Positions 17,374 through 27,415 of a stretch of 64,000 nucleotides of DNA are shown here, piece by piece (the first letter of the stretch is position 1; each line of letters begins with the position of its first letter). The notes under the pieces were generated by a model, which did not search any database, was not told the origin of the DNA, and saw only the letters and a list, made by a program, of their open reading frames with translations. The position numbers and the translations under genes were made by a program. The DNA comes from Clostridiales bacterium (GTDB lineage Bacteria > Bacillota > Clostridia > Christensenellales > CAG-138), in contig DXWI01000005.1 in assembly GCA_019416935.1 (NCBI GenBank), positions 1 to 64,000 of the forward strand, given 5' to 3'.

Positions 17374-19626
17374 ATGAAGAAGATTCTTGCAATGCTTCTG
17401 GCACTGTGCATGGTGTTGGCGCTCGTAGCCTGCAAAACGCCCGACGGCACGATAGAGCCGACGGATGGACCGGCCGTGACCGACGCGCCGTCCACGGAGC
17501 CCGAAGCCACCGCAGAGCCGGAGGCTGTGCTCGCAGAGCAGAAGAGCCTTGATGGCTATGAGTACGGCAAGGACTATATCTCGCTGTACGAACAGTTTGG
17601 TAAAGAAGTTACCATCGCCGATGTTGAGGAAGATCCGGACACCGGCTTTGCGTACATCACCAAGGATGGCGTGAAGTATGAGCTGGGTCTCGACTTCCTG
17701 ACCATGGCCATGGTTTACAATGTTGACGTCCCCGAGGGCGGCGACTGGGCAACCGCTGACGATGTATATGCGACCTGGTGGAAGCTCTACATCCAGCGCT
17801 GGAACTACCTCATGCCCGAAATCCCGCTGTACTCCAACGAGTACTACGATCTCTACAACGCGCAGATCAAGGGCGTTGTCGAGCATCCGACCAACCCGTA
17901 CTGGTCTCCCTCGGCCGCTCTGATCGACTGGACGAGCGAGAAGGCGGACAACAGCATCATTCTCGGCAACACCACCGACCTGTCCGGTAAGTTTCGCTAT
18001 GCAACGTTTGGCGGCACGAACCCCGGCGCGGCCGATCTCGACATCCAGAACATGATCGTCGGTCTCGAGACCATCGCCACCACCAAGGAGGGTGGTTTCC
18101 AGTGGAACGACACCGTTGTCAAGGCGCATGAAGAGGTTGTCAACGAGGATGGCACGAAGACCTTCACCATCACGCTGCATGATGACCTGAAGTTCAGTGA
18201 CGGCAGCGCCGTTACCGCGAAGGACTACATTGCCTTCAAGATGGCGTTCTCCACGCCGGTCGCCGCGCAGGCCGCCGGTAAGGATCACCGCAGCGGCATG
18301 ACCATCGCCGGTTACGATACGTTTGCAACCTACGACGGCACCGAGGGCAGCGGCACCAAGGAACTCGCCGGTCTTCGCCTGATCGACGACTACACGTTCT
18401 CCGTGACCATCGCCGCGGATTACATCCCGTATTTCTATGACATCAGCTATGCCGCATTCAGCGCGCAGGCGCGCAAGCAGTGGATCGGCGAGGCCGACAT
18501 CATGGATGACGGCAACGGCTGCTACTTCACCGAGGACTTCTACAAGAAAGCCGACGATGGTGAGAAGTATGTCACCGCGGATCTGATCCTCGCATCCTCG
18601 CTCAACACGGACAACACCTATCCGTACTCCGGTCCGTATATGGTCGAGTCCTATGACGACGCCGACAAGTCTGCGGTTCTCGTCATCAACCCCGAGTTCA
18701 AGGGCAACTACGAGGGCGTCAAGCCGTCCATCGAGAAGGTCGTCTACAAGAAGATCATCTCCAAGACGCAGCTTGAGGACCTCAAGTCCGGCAACCTCGA
18801 CGTGATCGCCGGCATCACCGGCGGCGACGAGACGAACGAAGCGCTGGCGCTGGCCGACGGTTCGAACGGCGCCTATGTCTATACGCATTACAGCCGCGCC
18901 GGCTACGGCAAGCTCGGCCTGCGCTGCGACTATGGCCCGGCCAAGTACACCGAGGTCCGTCAGGCCATCGCGTACTGCATGGATCGCGCTAAGTTCGCCA
19001 AGGACTTCACCGGCGGTTACGGCGGCGTTGTCGATGCTCCGTACTACGCGGGTTCCTGGATGTACAAGGCTGCTGTCGATCAGGGCATGCTGCTGAACGC
19101 TTACTCCACCTCCGTTGACTCCGCGATCGCGGTGCTCGAGGAGGGCGGCTGGGTCTACGATGCGGAGGGCAACGACTATGTGTCCGGCGTCCGCTACAAG
19201 AAGCTCACCGCTGACGAGGCGACCGAGAACGACATCAACTACAAGTCCAAGGACGGCGCGTATGTTACCACCAAGGTCGGCGACGACTATTACATGCCGC
19301 TCGTCATCAACTGGTACGGCACGGCGGATAACCCGTTCACCGATCAGCTTGTGACCGGCTTCATGAACGATGCCAACATCATCGCGGCCGGCTTCAACGT
19401 GCAGAACACGGTCGGCGAGTTCAACCCGATGCTGGACGAGCTGTACCAGGCCAACGTGTACGGCTACTATTCCGGTTCTCCGATGTACGCAGCGTTCAAC
19501 TTCGCGACGGGCTTCACCTCTGCGGCGTATGACTACGCGTACTATATGACCATTGACCCGAGCATGTACGACGATTATTCTCAGTACTACATCAAGGATC
19601 TGGCCGATGCGTACTGGCTTTCCTGA
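17374..19626 (+). CDS. Peptide ABC transporter solute-binding lipoprotein (SBP_bac_5), apparently circularly permuted
   Basis: A 750-residue extracytoplasmic lipoprotein. ATG 17374 lies eight bases after GGAGG. The signal ends in Leu-Val-Ala-Cys20, followed by a Pro/Glu/Thr-rich tether to about residue 55. Residues 194 onward match the family 5 oligopeptide-binding core (Ile-Leu-Gly-Asn-Thr-Thr-Asp-Leu; Phe-Thr-Ile-Thr-Leu-His-Asp-Asp-Leu-Lys-Phe-Ser-Asp-Gly). Residues 130-187 (Trp-Trp-Lys-Leu-Tyr-Ile-Gln-Arg-Trp-Asn...Pro-Leu-Tyr-Ser-Asn-Glu-Tyr-Tyr) look like the segment that normally ends such proteins, and the real C-terminus stops just short of it. It captures peptides for the DppBCDF complex encoded directly downstream. 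The peptide specificity is not deducible. Confidence 0.88.
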   Translation: MKKILAMLLALCMVLALVACKTPDGTIEPTDGPAVTDAPSTEPEATAEPEAVLAEQKSLDGYEYGKDYISLYEQFGKEVTIADVEEDPDTGFAYITKDGVKYELGLDFLTMAMVYNVDVPEGGDWATADDVYATWWKLYIQRWNYLMPEIPLYSNEYYDLYNAQIKGVVEHPTNPYWSPSAALIDWTSEKADNSIILGNTTDLSGKFRYATFGGTNPGAADLDIQNMIVGLETIATTKEGGFQWNDTVVKAHEEVVNEDGTKTFTITLHDDLKFSDGSAVTAKDYIAFKMAFSTPVAAQAAGKDHRSGMTIAGYDTFATYDGTEGSGTKELAGLRLIDDYTFSVTIAADYIPYFYDISYAAFSAQARKQWIGEADIMDDGNGCYFTEDFYKKADDGEKYVTADLILASSLNTDNTYPYSGPYMVESYDDADKSAVLVINPEFKGNYEGVKPSIEKVVYKKIISKTQLEDLKSGNLDVIAGITGGDETNEALALADGSNGAYVYTHYSRAGYGKLGLRCDYGPAKYTEVRQAIAYCMDRAKFAKDFTGGYGGVVDAPYYAGSWMYKAAVDQGMLLNAYSTSVDSAIAVLEEGGWVYDAEGNDYVSGVRYKKLTADEATENDINYKSKDGAYVTTKVGDDYYMPLVINWYGTADNPFTDQLVTGFMNDANIIAAGFNVQNTVGEFNPMLDELYQANVYGYYSGSPMYAAFNFATGFTSAAYDYAYYMTIDPSMYDDYSQYYIKDLADAYWLS

Positions 19627-19664
19627 CAAAACGGGGAATACAGTCGAATAGCTGATTGACATTC

Positions 19665-19714
19665 ACAGAACAGGGCGCGAGCCGCCCTGTTCTGTGGTAA
19701 TTGTGTTTTTTGCG
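19665..19714 (+). terminator. Terminator-like attenuator between binding protein and permeases
   Basis: A perfect 13-base-pair stem (19665-19677 with 19683-19695), a five-base loop and a downstream T run (19706-19711). It lies between the binding-protein stop and dppB. Partial termination here would give more binding protein than permease, as is common in ABC importers. Confidence 0.75.
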
Positions 19715-19764
19715 TCGGTTCGCCGCCGCACAAAATGCGCAATGAATCGAACGGGGGAAACCGA

Positions 19765-20808
19765 ATGGGAAGATACGTCGTAAAACGCGTCGCGTATATG
19801 CTGGTGGTGCTGGTGCTGCTCTCCTTCCTGCTGTACCTGATCTATAGCCTTGTTCCGGCCAACCGCGCCTATACCGATGCAAAGCAGGAGCTGCAATCGC
19901 TCAAGAAGGGCGTATCCGCAGCCGAGATGGACAAGCGGTTTGAGGAACTGTATCTCAAGTATCAGCGCCGCTACGGTACGGATACCGATAACAAGGTGAT
20001 TCGCTACCTGCGCTGGGTCGGGCTGTATCCGCTCTATGACGGATCGTACAACGGCCTTTTGCAGGGTAACTTCGGATACTCATATGAGGCGCGCGACGAG
20101 GTCATCAACGTGGTTGGACCGCGTATGCGCAACACCATATTTATCAATATATTCGCCACGATCCTTGCGCTGGGCATCACGCTCCCGCTGGGCATTCTGT
20201 GCGCGGTCAAAAAGAAGAGCAAGTTCGATCAGGGCGTGCAGATCGTTACCATCGTCGGTTACAGCCTGCCCACGTTCCTGATTGCCATTTTGTTCATATG
20301 GATCTTCTGTTCGCGGCTCGGCATATTCCCGCCGAGCGGCATCAAGACGCCCGGCAGCAGCTACACCGGCTGGAAGTTCTTTACCGACCGGATGTATTAC
20401 CTCGCGCTGCCGCTCATCACGATGACGTTCTGCTCGCTCGGCGGCATGACGCGCTATGCGCGCGCCGCCATGATCGACGCGCTGTCGCTCGACTGCATCA
20501 AGACCGCCCGCGCAAAGGGCCTCCGGGAAAAGGCGGTCATCTATTCGCACGCATGGCGCAACGCGCTCATCCCGATCGTTACGCTGGTGGTCGGCTGGTT
20601 TTTGGGCATCTTCTCCGGCTCGCTGGTCATTGAGCAGATGTTCGGCCTCAACGGCATGGGCGACCTGATGATCACCTCGCTCCGCACGGCGGACTTCGAC
20701 GTGGTCATGCTCATGCAGGTGTTCTACGTCGGCATGGCGTTGCTGGGCAACCTGATCATCGACATCGTTTACGGCCTTGTCGACCCGCGCGTGCGCGTGA
20801 GCAAGTAG
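19765..20808 (+). CDS. dppB: Peptide ABC transporter permease, DppB/OppB type
   Basis: A 347-residue inner-membrane permease starting at ATG 19765 behind GGGGGAAA. It has the family layout: an N-terminal helix (Arg-Tyr-Val-Val-Lys-Arg-Val-Ala-Tyr-Met-Leu), an extracytoplasmic segment of about 90 residues, then five helices. The EAA coupling loop is seen as Lys-Thr-Ala-Arg-Ala-Lys-Gly-Leu, and the C-terminus ends in the conserved Tyr-Gly-Leu-Val-Asp-Pro-Arg-Val-Arg. The extracytoplasmic segment holds a charged helix (Asp-Ala-Lys-Gln-Glu-Leu) that may contact the binding protein or the RCC1 domain of its partner. It forms the channel with the next gene product, 14 bases downstream. Confidence 0.92.
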   Translation: MGRYVVKRVAYMLVVLVLLSFLLYLIYSLVPANRAYTDAKQELQSLKKGVSAAEMDKRFEELYLKYQRRYGTDTDNKVIRYLRWVGLYPLYDGSYNGLLQGNFGYSYEARDEVINVVGPRMRNTIFINIFATILALGITLPLGILCAVKKKSKFDQGVQIVTIVGYSLPTFLIAILFIWIFCSRLGIFPPSGIKTPGSSYTGWKFFTDRMYYLALPLITMTFCSLGGMTRYARAAMIDALSLDCIKTARAKGLREKAVIYSHAWRNALIPIVTLVVGWFLGIFSGSLVIEQMFGLNGMGDLMITSLRTADFDVVMLMQVFYVGMALLGNLIIDIVYGLVDPRVRVSK

Positions 20809-20822
20809 GGGAGGGTGAACGG

Positions 20823-22805
20823 ATGAGCAAGAACAAAAACAAAGCCGCGTCCAAAGCGGAAAAGAAGGGCCTCCTCTCCACATTGTGGCGCTGGGTGCGC
20901 CGCGTATTCTTCGGCGGCAGCAACGAGCTGTCGCGCGAGGTGGATGAGCGGAGCGCCGCGCATGAGAGCGACGTCGAGGAGATCGTCAGCCCCGGCAGAC
21001 AACTGCTCAAGAATTTCATGAGCCGCAAGCTCGCCGTGGGCGCGCTAGCCGTCGTTGTGCTGATGTTCCTCTTCGTGTTCATTGGGCCAAAGTTCATGCC
21101 CAAGTATTCGGACACCTATACGGAGGTTACGCAAAAGAGCGTGCCGCCGTGCTTCTCGATGCTGTCCGTGCCGAAGGCGATGCAGGATGACGTCGCCATG
21201 ATCGACAGCTACGGCAGCTTCTCCGTCGGCCTGTCCAAGGCGGGCAAGGTCTATGTGTGGGGCGCCAGCCGCATCGGCACCACGGGCATCGATGTGAAGA
21301 ATATCCCCGAAGAGGTGCAGAACGCGAACATCAAAATGGTGGCCGCCGGCATCGACCATGTCATCGCCATCGATGAAAACGGCAGGATCTACGGCTGGGG
21401 CAACAACCGCTTCGGTCAGTACGGCCGCACGCAGGAGATGCTTGACAATCCGAATATCGCCACGATGCCGGAGGAGCTGTTCAACAACGGCGTCGATCTG
21501 GCCAACGTCAAGAAGCTCGTGTGCGGCTACCAGTGCTCCGCCATTTTGATGAACGACGGCACGCTGCACCTGTGGGGCAACCGCAACACCTATGCCAACA
21601 TCGATAAATTCATCGATAACAGCAGCCTGATCGATATTGACTTTACGCTCAACTATGTCATCGGCCTGCAAAAGAAGGGTACGGCCATCTTTACCGGCAC
21701 GCGCGGCCTGTACGATCAGGTGCGCACGAACGTATCCGGCAAGGCCGTCAAGCTCAGCGACCATCTGAACGGCCGCAAGATCGTCTCCATCGAGGTGGCG
21801 AGCAATAACGTGTGTCTGCTGCTCGACGACGGCTCGGTGTGCTTTGCCGGCGACTTCATGCTCGACAGCATGCCGGTGCCCGAACTGCAGAATGGCGAGA
21901 AATTTGTGGATATCAGCGCCGGAACGTACCATTACGTCGGCCTGACCGATCAGGGAAGCGTGTATGCATGGGGCGGCAATGTGTTCGATCAGGCGGTCGT
22001 GCCGGAGAAGGCGCAGGGCGCCGCAAAGATCTATTCCGGCGCGTTCCAGAGCTATGCGGTCGATGAGAACAACAGCCTTGTGACCAAGTGGGGCCTCAAG
22101 GGCTATCTGTTCGGCACCGACACCTATGGCGCGGATATCTTCCAGCGTATCGTCAGCGGCGGCCGCATGACGATGACCATCGGCGCGGTCGCGGTCATCA
22201 TCTCGTCGGTGATTGGCATCATCATCGGTTGCCTGTCCGGCTATTTCGGCGGCAAGGTCGATATCTTCCTCATGCGCCTTGCGGAGATCTTCTCGGCCAT
22301 TCCGTTTTTGCCGTTCGCCATGATCCTCTCCGCGGTCATGACGCAGATGACGCTCAGCGAGGACATGCGCATCTTCATCATCATGTGCATCCTCGGCGTG
22401 CTAACCTGGCCGGGGCTTGCGCGCCTGGTGCGCGGGCAGGTGCTCGTCGCGCGCGAGAGCGAGTATGTCACGGCGGCGCAGGCCATGGGCGTCAAGGAGA
22501 GCCGCATCGCATTCAAGCACATTCTGCCGAACATCTTCTCGGTCATCCTCGTCACGCTCACGCTGGACTTTGCAACGTGCCTGCTGACCGAGTCGTCGCT
22601 CTCCTACCTCGGCTTCGGCGTTACCTATCCGCGGCCGACGTGGGGCAACATGCTCAACGGCGCCAACAACGCGACCGTCATCGGCAACTACTGGTGGCAG
22701 TGGGTGTTCACCTCCCTGTTCCTCGCCATTACGACGATCTGTATCAACATCGTCGGCGATGCGCTGCGCGACGTCATGGACCCCAAGTCCAACATTGATA
22801 AGTAA
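20823..22805 (+). CDS. dppC: Peptide ABC permease DppC with an inserted RCC1-like beta-propeller
   Basis: A 660-residue protein, about twice the usual DppC length. Residues 1-68 are a charged cytoplasmic N-terminus and 69-91 are membrane helix 1. Residues about 117-427 contain seven RCC1-like repeats, with recurring Gly-x-Val/Ile-Tyr-x-Trp-Gly and Ala-Gly-x-x-His motifs (Val-Tyr-Val-Trp-Gly at 143, Ile-Tyr-Gly-Trp-Gly at 189, Leu-His-Leu-Trp-Gly at 248, Val-Tyr-Ala-Trp-Gly at 380). The DppC core then resumes at Gly-Thr-Asp431-433 (family motif GTDxxGxD), with five more helices and the coupling loop Ala-Ala-Gln-Ala-Met-Gly-Val (551-557). By DppC topology the propeller lies outside the cytoplasmic membrane. 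Repeat frames are intact with no stop codons, so this is a true fusion. The propeller's role is unknown; docking of the binding protein or peptide capture are guesses. Confidence 0.92.
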   Translation: MSKNKNKAASKAEKKGLLSTLWRWVRRVFFGGSNELSREVDERSAAHESDVEEIVSPGRQLLKNFMSRKLAVGALAVVVLMFLFVFIGPKFMPKYSDTYTEVTQKSVPPCFSMLSVPKAMQDDVAMIDSYGSFSVGLSKAGKVYVWGASRIGTTGIDVKNIPEEVQNANIKMVAAGIDHVIAIDENGRIYGWGNNRFGQYGRTQEMLDNPNIATMPEELFNNGVDLANVKKLVCGYQCSAILMNDGTLHLWGNRNTYANIDKFIDNSSLIDIDFTLNYVIGLQKKGTAIFTGTRGLYDQVRTNVSGKAVKLSDHLNGRKIVSIEVASNNVCLLLDDGSVCFAGDFMLDSMPVPELQNGEKFVDISAGTYHYVGLTDQGSVYAWGGNVFDQAVVPEKAQGAAKIYSGAFQSYAVDENNSLVTKWGLKGYLFGTDTYGADIFQRIVSGGRMTMTIGAVAVIISSVIGIIIGCLSGYFGGKVDIFLMRLAEIFSAIPFLPFAMILSAVMTQMTLSEDMRIFIIMCILGVLTWPGLARLVRGQVLVARESEYVTAAQAMGVKESRIAFKHILPNIFSVILVTLTLDFATCLLTESSLSYLGFGVTYPRPTWGNMLNGANNATVIGNYWWQWVFTSLFLAITTICINIVGDALRDVMDPKSNIDK

Positions 22806-22817
22806 GGAGGAGAGACC

Positions 22818-23837
<1,020 letters not shown>

Positions 23838-25452
23838 AAAGTATTTTCCGGTTGCCAAGACCTCCATTTTCCAGAAGAACCAACTGTACGTCCGCGCCAA
23901 CGAGGACATCACGATCGATATTTACGAGGGCGAAACGATCGGCGTCGTCGGCGAGTCCGGCTGCGGGAAGTCGACGCTTGGACGCGTGCTGCTGCAATTG
24001 TATCCGCAGACGGCCGGCAACACCATGTATTATGGCGCAACGCTTGCGCAGGTCGCGCCGCGGTATGTGGAGGACACGCTGCGCCACACCGGCAAATACC
24101 GCCTGAAGCTGAAGAAGGCCAGTGAAAAAGCGGCCGAATTCACCAAGAAGGTCGATGCCGTCGGTGAGGACAAGGCCGACTTTTATCTGCTGCAAAACCG
24201 CAATCTGGCGCGCTGCGAGGAGCAGACGTGCCTGAACAATATCGTCAAAATTCTCGGCGGCTTCTTTGCGGTCGATGAAAACGAACGGGGCCGCGAACTG
24301 CTGCTCAAAATCTATGAGCAGAACGTTGCGCGCAACAAGCTGGTCGTGAAGCGGACGGATGCGGCCGTTTTGCACGATCATCTCATCCAGCCGGAAGGGA
24401 AGAGCGCGCTGGCCAATGCAAAAGCGCGCACGGAAAAGCTCGAATCCACGATCAAAGCGCTCGACGCCGAGATTGAAAAGTATGATGAGACGATCGGCGG
24501 CCTGCAGGCCGAGCTCTCCGCGATCAAGGCAAAGTATGCGGATGATCCGGCCTTCCAGCAGTATGAGGCCATGCGCGACGAGGGCATCGATCTGGCGCGG
24601 CTGCAGTACCGCGAGATGCGCCTGCTGCGCAAGGACTTGCAGATCATCTTTCAGGACCCGTACTCCAGCCTGAACCCGCGCTTCACGATCGGCCAGATCA
24701 TTGAAGAGGGGCTTGTGACGCACAAGTTCTACAAGCATGGCTCGGCCAAAATGCGCGAGCACATCGTCAACACGATGGTCAAGTGCGGTCTGCAGGAGTA
24801 TATGCTCCACCGCTATCCGCATCAGTTCTCCGGCGGCCAGCGCCAGCGCATCTCGATTGCCAGAGCGCTCGCGGTCAATCCGAAGTTCATCGTCTGCGAC
24901 GAGTGCGTTTCCGCGCTCGACGTATCGATCCAGTCGCAGATCATCAATTTGCTGCAGGAGCTCAAGGAACGCGAAAACCTGACGTACATGTTCATTTCGC
25001 ACGATCTGTCGGTGGTGCGCTATATCTCCGACCGCATCTGCGTCATGTACCTCGGCAACATCGTGGAACTGGCCGACGCCGCAACGATCTTCGATGATCC
25101 GCGCCACCCGTACACGATCGCGCTGCTCTCCTCCATTCCGACAACCGATCCGGAGAGCCTTACCAAGGAGCGCATTCTGCTCGAGGGCAATATCCCAAGT
25201 CCCATCAAGCCGCCGGATGGCTGCAAATTCCACACCCGCTGCTATATGGCGTGCGACAAGTGCCGCCGCGTGCCGCCGGAGCTGCGCGAGGTGGAGCCGG
25301 GTCATTTCCTTGCCTGCCATTTTCCGGAGAGGAAGCTCGACGAGCAGGGCAACTACCTGTTTGAACTGCCGAAGATGGAGAAAAAATCCATCCGTTCGGG
25401 CGATACGAACGCAGCCGGCTCCGAAGCGGCGCAGGCGTAAGGCGAGCGGCGC

Positions 25453-25644
25453 ATGATCTGGAAGCGACTGAAAAAAGCCACCCCGGAGCAGGAGCGCGAG
25501 TTTCGCGAGCGCTTGAGCGAGGAAGCGCCGTTCGCGGATAAGCTCATGATGGTGCTCACCTGCTTTGGCGTCGTCATCATTCCGGCAGCGCTGGTGCTCA
25601 TCGGCTTCGGCCTGCTGATCCTCTGGATCTTCGGCGCGCTTTAG
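25453..25644 (+). CDS. Small single-pass or hairpin membrane protein, peptide-transport operon
   Basis: A 63-residue protein 12 bases after dppF, before the operon terminator. A charged N-terminal amphipathic stretch (Lys-Lys-Ala-Thr-Pro-Glu-Gln-Glu-Arg-Glu-Phe-Arg-Glu-Arg) is followed from about residue 28 by a long hydrophobic segment that could cross the membrane once or twice. I recognise no family. Position and spacing suggest a small accessory subunit of the transporter. The ribosome-binding site (AAGGCGAG) is weak. Confidence 0.6.
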   Translation: MIWKRLKKATPEQEREFRERLSEEAPFADKLMMVLTCFGVVIIPAALVLIGFGLLILWIFGAL

Positions 25645-25714
25645 CGCGTGGTGCTTTAGCACGCGGCATTGCAGCGCCGTTGCCGCGTTGGAATGAAAAC
25701 CCAACAAAACAACC

Positions 25715-25751
25715 AAGGCCCCGAACGACATGTGCCGTTCGGGGCCTTTCG
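25715..25751 (+). terminator. Rho-independent terminator of the peptide-transport operon
   Basis: A 13-pair perfect stem AAGGCCCCGAACG / CGTTCGGGGCCTT (25715-25727 and 25736-25748) with an eight-base loop. The 3' T-run is short, but the flanking A/T pairs let it act in both directions. Confidence 0.7.
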
Positions 25752-26060
25752 CATGCTTTCAAACGTAGCTTTTGCATCCTTCCGCCGTGGACGCTCCTTG
25801 CCGGTTTTGCCCTGCAATCAGTCCTTGGAAGGACTGCGGCAAAGCCGCGTTTGCGGGCCGATTGCTCGGGGGCCCAAGCAGGCAGGATTCCATACACGGC
25901 GTGAGGCGAGCGGCGCGCGCTACAAAGCTTGCGGCCATTTGCACGGCGATCCCGATGCCGCCGGCGAACCGATCGCCCGTCCGATTTCAGGCGTGCGGCG
26001 CAGCGGTTTTTCCCTTTGGCCGTCCGGTTCGTTCCCGGGCAATCACGCAGTATCCGCCGT
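25752..26060. other. Gene-free stretch before the minisatellite
   Basis: About 310 bases with only low-quality overlapping frames. A small hairpin CAGTCC/GGACTG lies at about 25817-25834. I see nothing else. Confidence 0.5.
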
Positions 26061-26485
26061 GCAGCGACAAAAAACGCGTTGGCAGAGGGGCGCAGCGACT
26101 AAAAACGCGTTGGTAGAACGGGGCGCAGCGGCAAAAAGCGCGTTGGTAGAACGGGGCGCAGCGACAAAAAACGCGTTGGCAGAGGGGCGCAGCGACTAAA
26201 AGCGCGTTGGGAGAACGGGGCGCAGCGGCAAAAAGTGCGTTGGGAGAGGGGCGCGCCGGTCAGAGAGATGCAGCGGCAGCGATTGCGCGGCGCGGGAAAA
26301 AACGGATGAGCGCCCGTCAGAGCGGCGGTAAAAAGCACGGGGGGAGAGGGGAATGCGGCGACAAAAACGCGTTGGGAGAGGGCCGCGGCAGTCAGAGAGA
26401 TGCAGCGGCAGCGATTGCGCGGCGCGGGAAAAACGGATGAGGGCCAGCCAGAGCAGCGGCAAAATACGTAGGGGGAGAGTGTGTA
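26061..26485. repeat. Hierarchical minisatellite (31/33-base units plus duplicated 52-base block)
   Basis: Six contiguous units of 31 or 33 bases at 26061, 26092, 26125, 26158, 26189 and 26222 share GCAGCG, an A-rich run, GCGTTGG and a G-rich end. Units 1-3 and 4-6 form two copies of a higher-order trimer, and units 1 and 4 are identical. More degenerate units follow near 26323, 26353 and 26453, separated by a 52-base block (26259-26310) repeated at 26391-26441 with a single-base difference. There are no unique spacers of constant length, so it is not CRISPR. It lies between the operon terminator and the end of the GNAT gene. Confidence 0.85.
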
Positions 26486-26504
26486 TGCGGCGGTCAACCG
26501 GCCG

Positions 26505-27062
26505 TCATTTGCCGATCGTGCGCCACTCGTCCTCCAATATCGCCATCAGAATATCATCGGCATAGGCGCCATCGATCCGGACGGCGTCCCGGAGCACGCC
26601 CTCGCGCCGGAAACCGGCGTTGCGGTACACCCGTTCCGCGCGCGGATTGATGGAGAGCACGTTCAGGGAAAGCCGGTGCAGCCGAAGATATCCGAAGGCA
26701 AAGTCCCGCGTCGCCTTGACCATCCACGTGCCGATACCCCTGCCGCACTCCTCCGCGTGAAAGATGCACACGCGGTAGTTTGCATTGCGGGCCTCCCGAT
26801 CCATTTCATTGATCACGCTCTCGCCGATGATGCGGCCGTCGGGCGCAATGAGCAGAAAATCATACCGGTCATCCGCATCCAGACAGTTGAGATAGAACGA
26901 GACAACCGCCTCTCTGGTAAAGCGCGCCGGACTGCCGGTGAGCCGTGCTACCTCGCTGTCCAGCGGGCAGAAGTTCTGCGCATAGTAGGCCTCCGCATCC
27001 TCCGGGCGACCGGGCCGAAGCGTGAACCCATCCATTGTCCAGCATGGTTCCATCCGACCCAT
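26505..27062 (-). CDS. GNAT-family N-acetyltransferase (RimJ/RimL-like)
   Basis: A 185-residue cytoplasmic acetyltransferase. The acetyl-CoA pyrophosphate-binding motif is Cys-Gly-Arg-Gly-Ile-Gly-Thr (about 107-113), preceded by the conserved strand Asn-Tyr-Arg-Val-Cys-Ile-Phe. A later block Leu-Ser-Ile-Asn-Pro-Arg-Ala-Glu-Arg-Val-Tyr-Arg-Asn-Ala-Gly-Phe is typical of RimJ/RimL-type enzymes. The start could be ATG 27062, or ATG 27035 (Met-Asp-Gly-Phe-Thr-Leu-Arg-Pro), which fits the family start better. It probably N-acetylates an amine on a protein or small molecule; the substrate is not deducible. It is monocistronic, with the minisatellite immediately downstream. Confidence 0.85.
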   Translation of the reverse strand: MGRMEPCWTMDGFTLRPGRPEDAEAYYAQNFCPLDSEVARLTGSPARFTREAVVSFYLNCLDADDRYDFLLIAPDGRIIGESVINEMDREARNANYRVCIFHAEECGRGIGTWMVKATRDFAFGYLRLHRLSLNVLSINPRAERVYRNAGFRREGVLRDAVRIDGAYADDILMAILEDEWRTIGK

Positions 27063-27359
27063 GATCCGCCTCCATCCAGCTGCGCCGATGTGGACGGGTG
27101 ACAGGCCCGCTGCCGCAGCTCATTTTTCAATCTACCATATAAACGAAACTCCTGCAAGCGTTCTTTGGAGAGACACGCCGCACAGCGCGTATCGCTTGCC
27201 GCATCGTTTCGGTAACCGGGTACCGCCGCACGGCCGGCCTGCACGGCTACAGAAATGACCGTTTGGAGACGCGGCTGACCGGTCAACAACCGCGCGGCGC
27301 TTGCGGGGCCGGATGCGGCGGGACGATATCCCTCCACCGGATGATACGGCAGGAACCAT
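27063..27359. other. Intergenic region between divergent GNAT and azlC genes
   Basis: About 300 bases with no plausible gene. It must contain the minus-strand GNAT promoter, which I could not place. The azlC promoter begins at its right end. Confidence 0.5.
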
Positions 27360-27388
27360 TTGCATAACGCGGATGAACGCATTATAAT
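27360..27388 (+). promoter_or_regulatory. Promoter of azlCD
   Basis: TTGCAT at 27360-27365 and perfect TATAAT at 27383-27388 with a 17-base spacer, 27 bases before the azlC start. Confidence 0.7.
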
Positions 27389-27415
27389 AGCAATGTTTGG
27401 CGAAAGGACAGGAAC

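Noticed and set aside
17254..19662. 802-codon open frame opposite the peptide-binding protein
   Set aside because: It is antisense to a clear SBP gene, Val/Arg/Gly-rich, has no ribosome-binding site, and results from GC-biased codon use.
26061..26485. CRISPR array
   Set aside because: Units abut each other without unique spacers of constant length, and no cas gene is present.
26099..26497. 132-codon repetitive protein on the minus strand
   Set aside because: It is only a translation of the minisatellite; there is no ribosome-binding site or domain.
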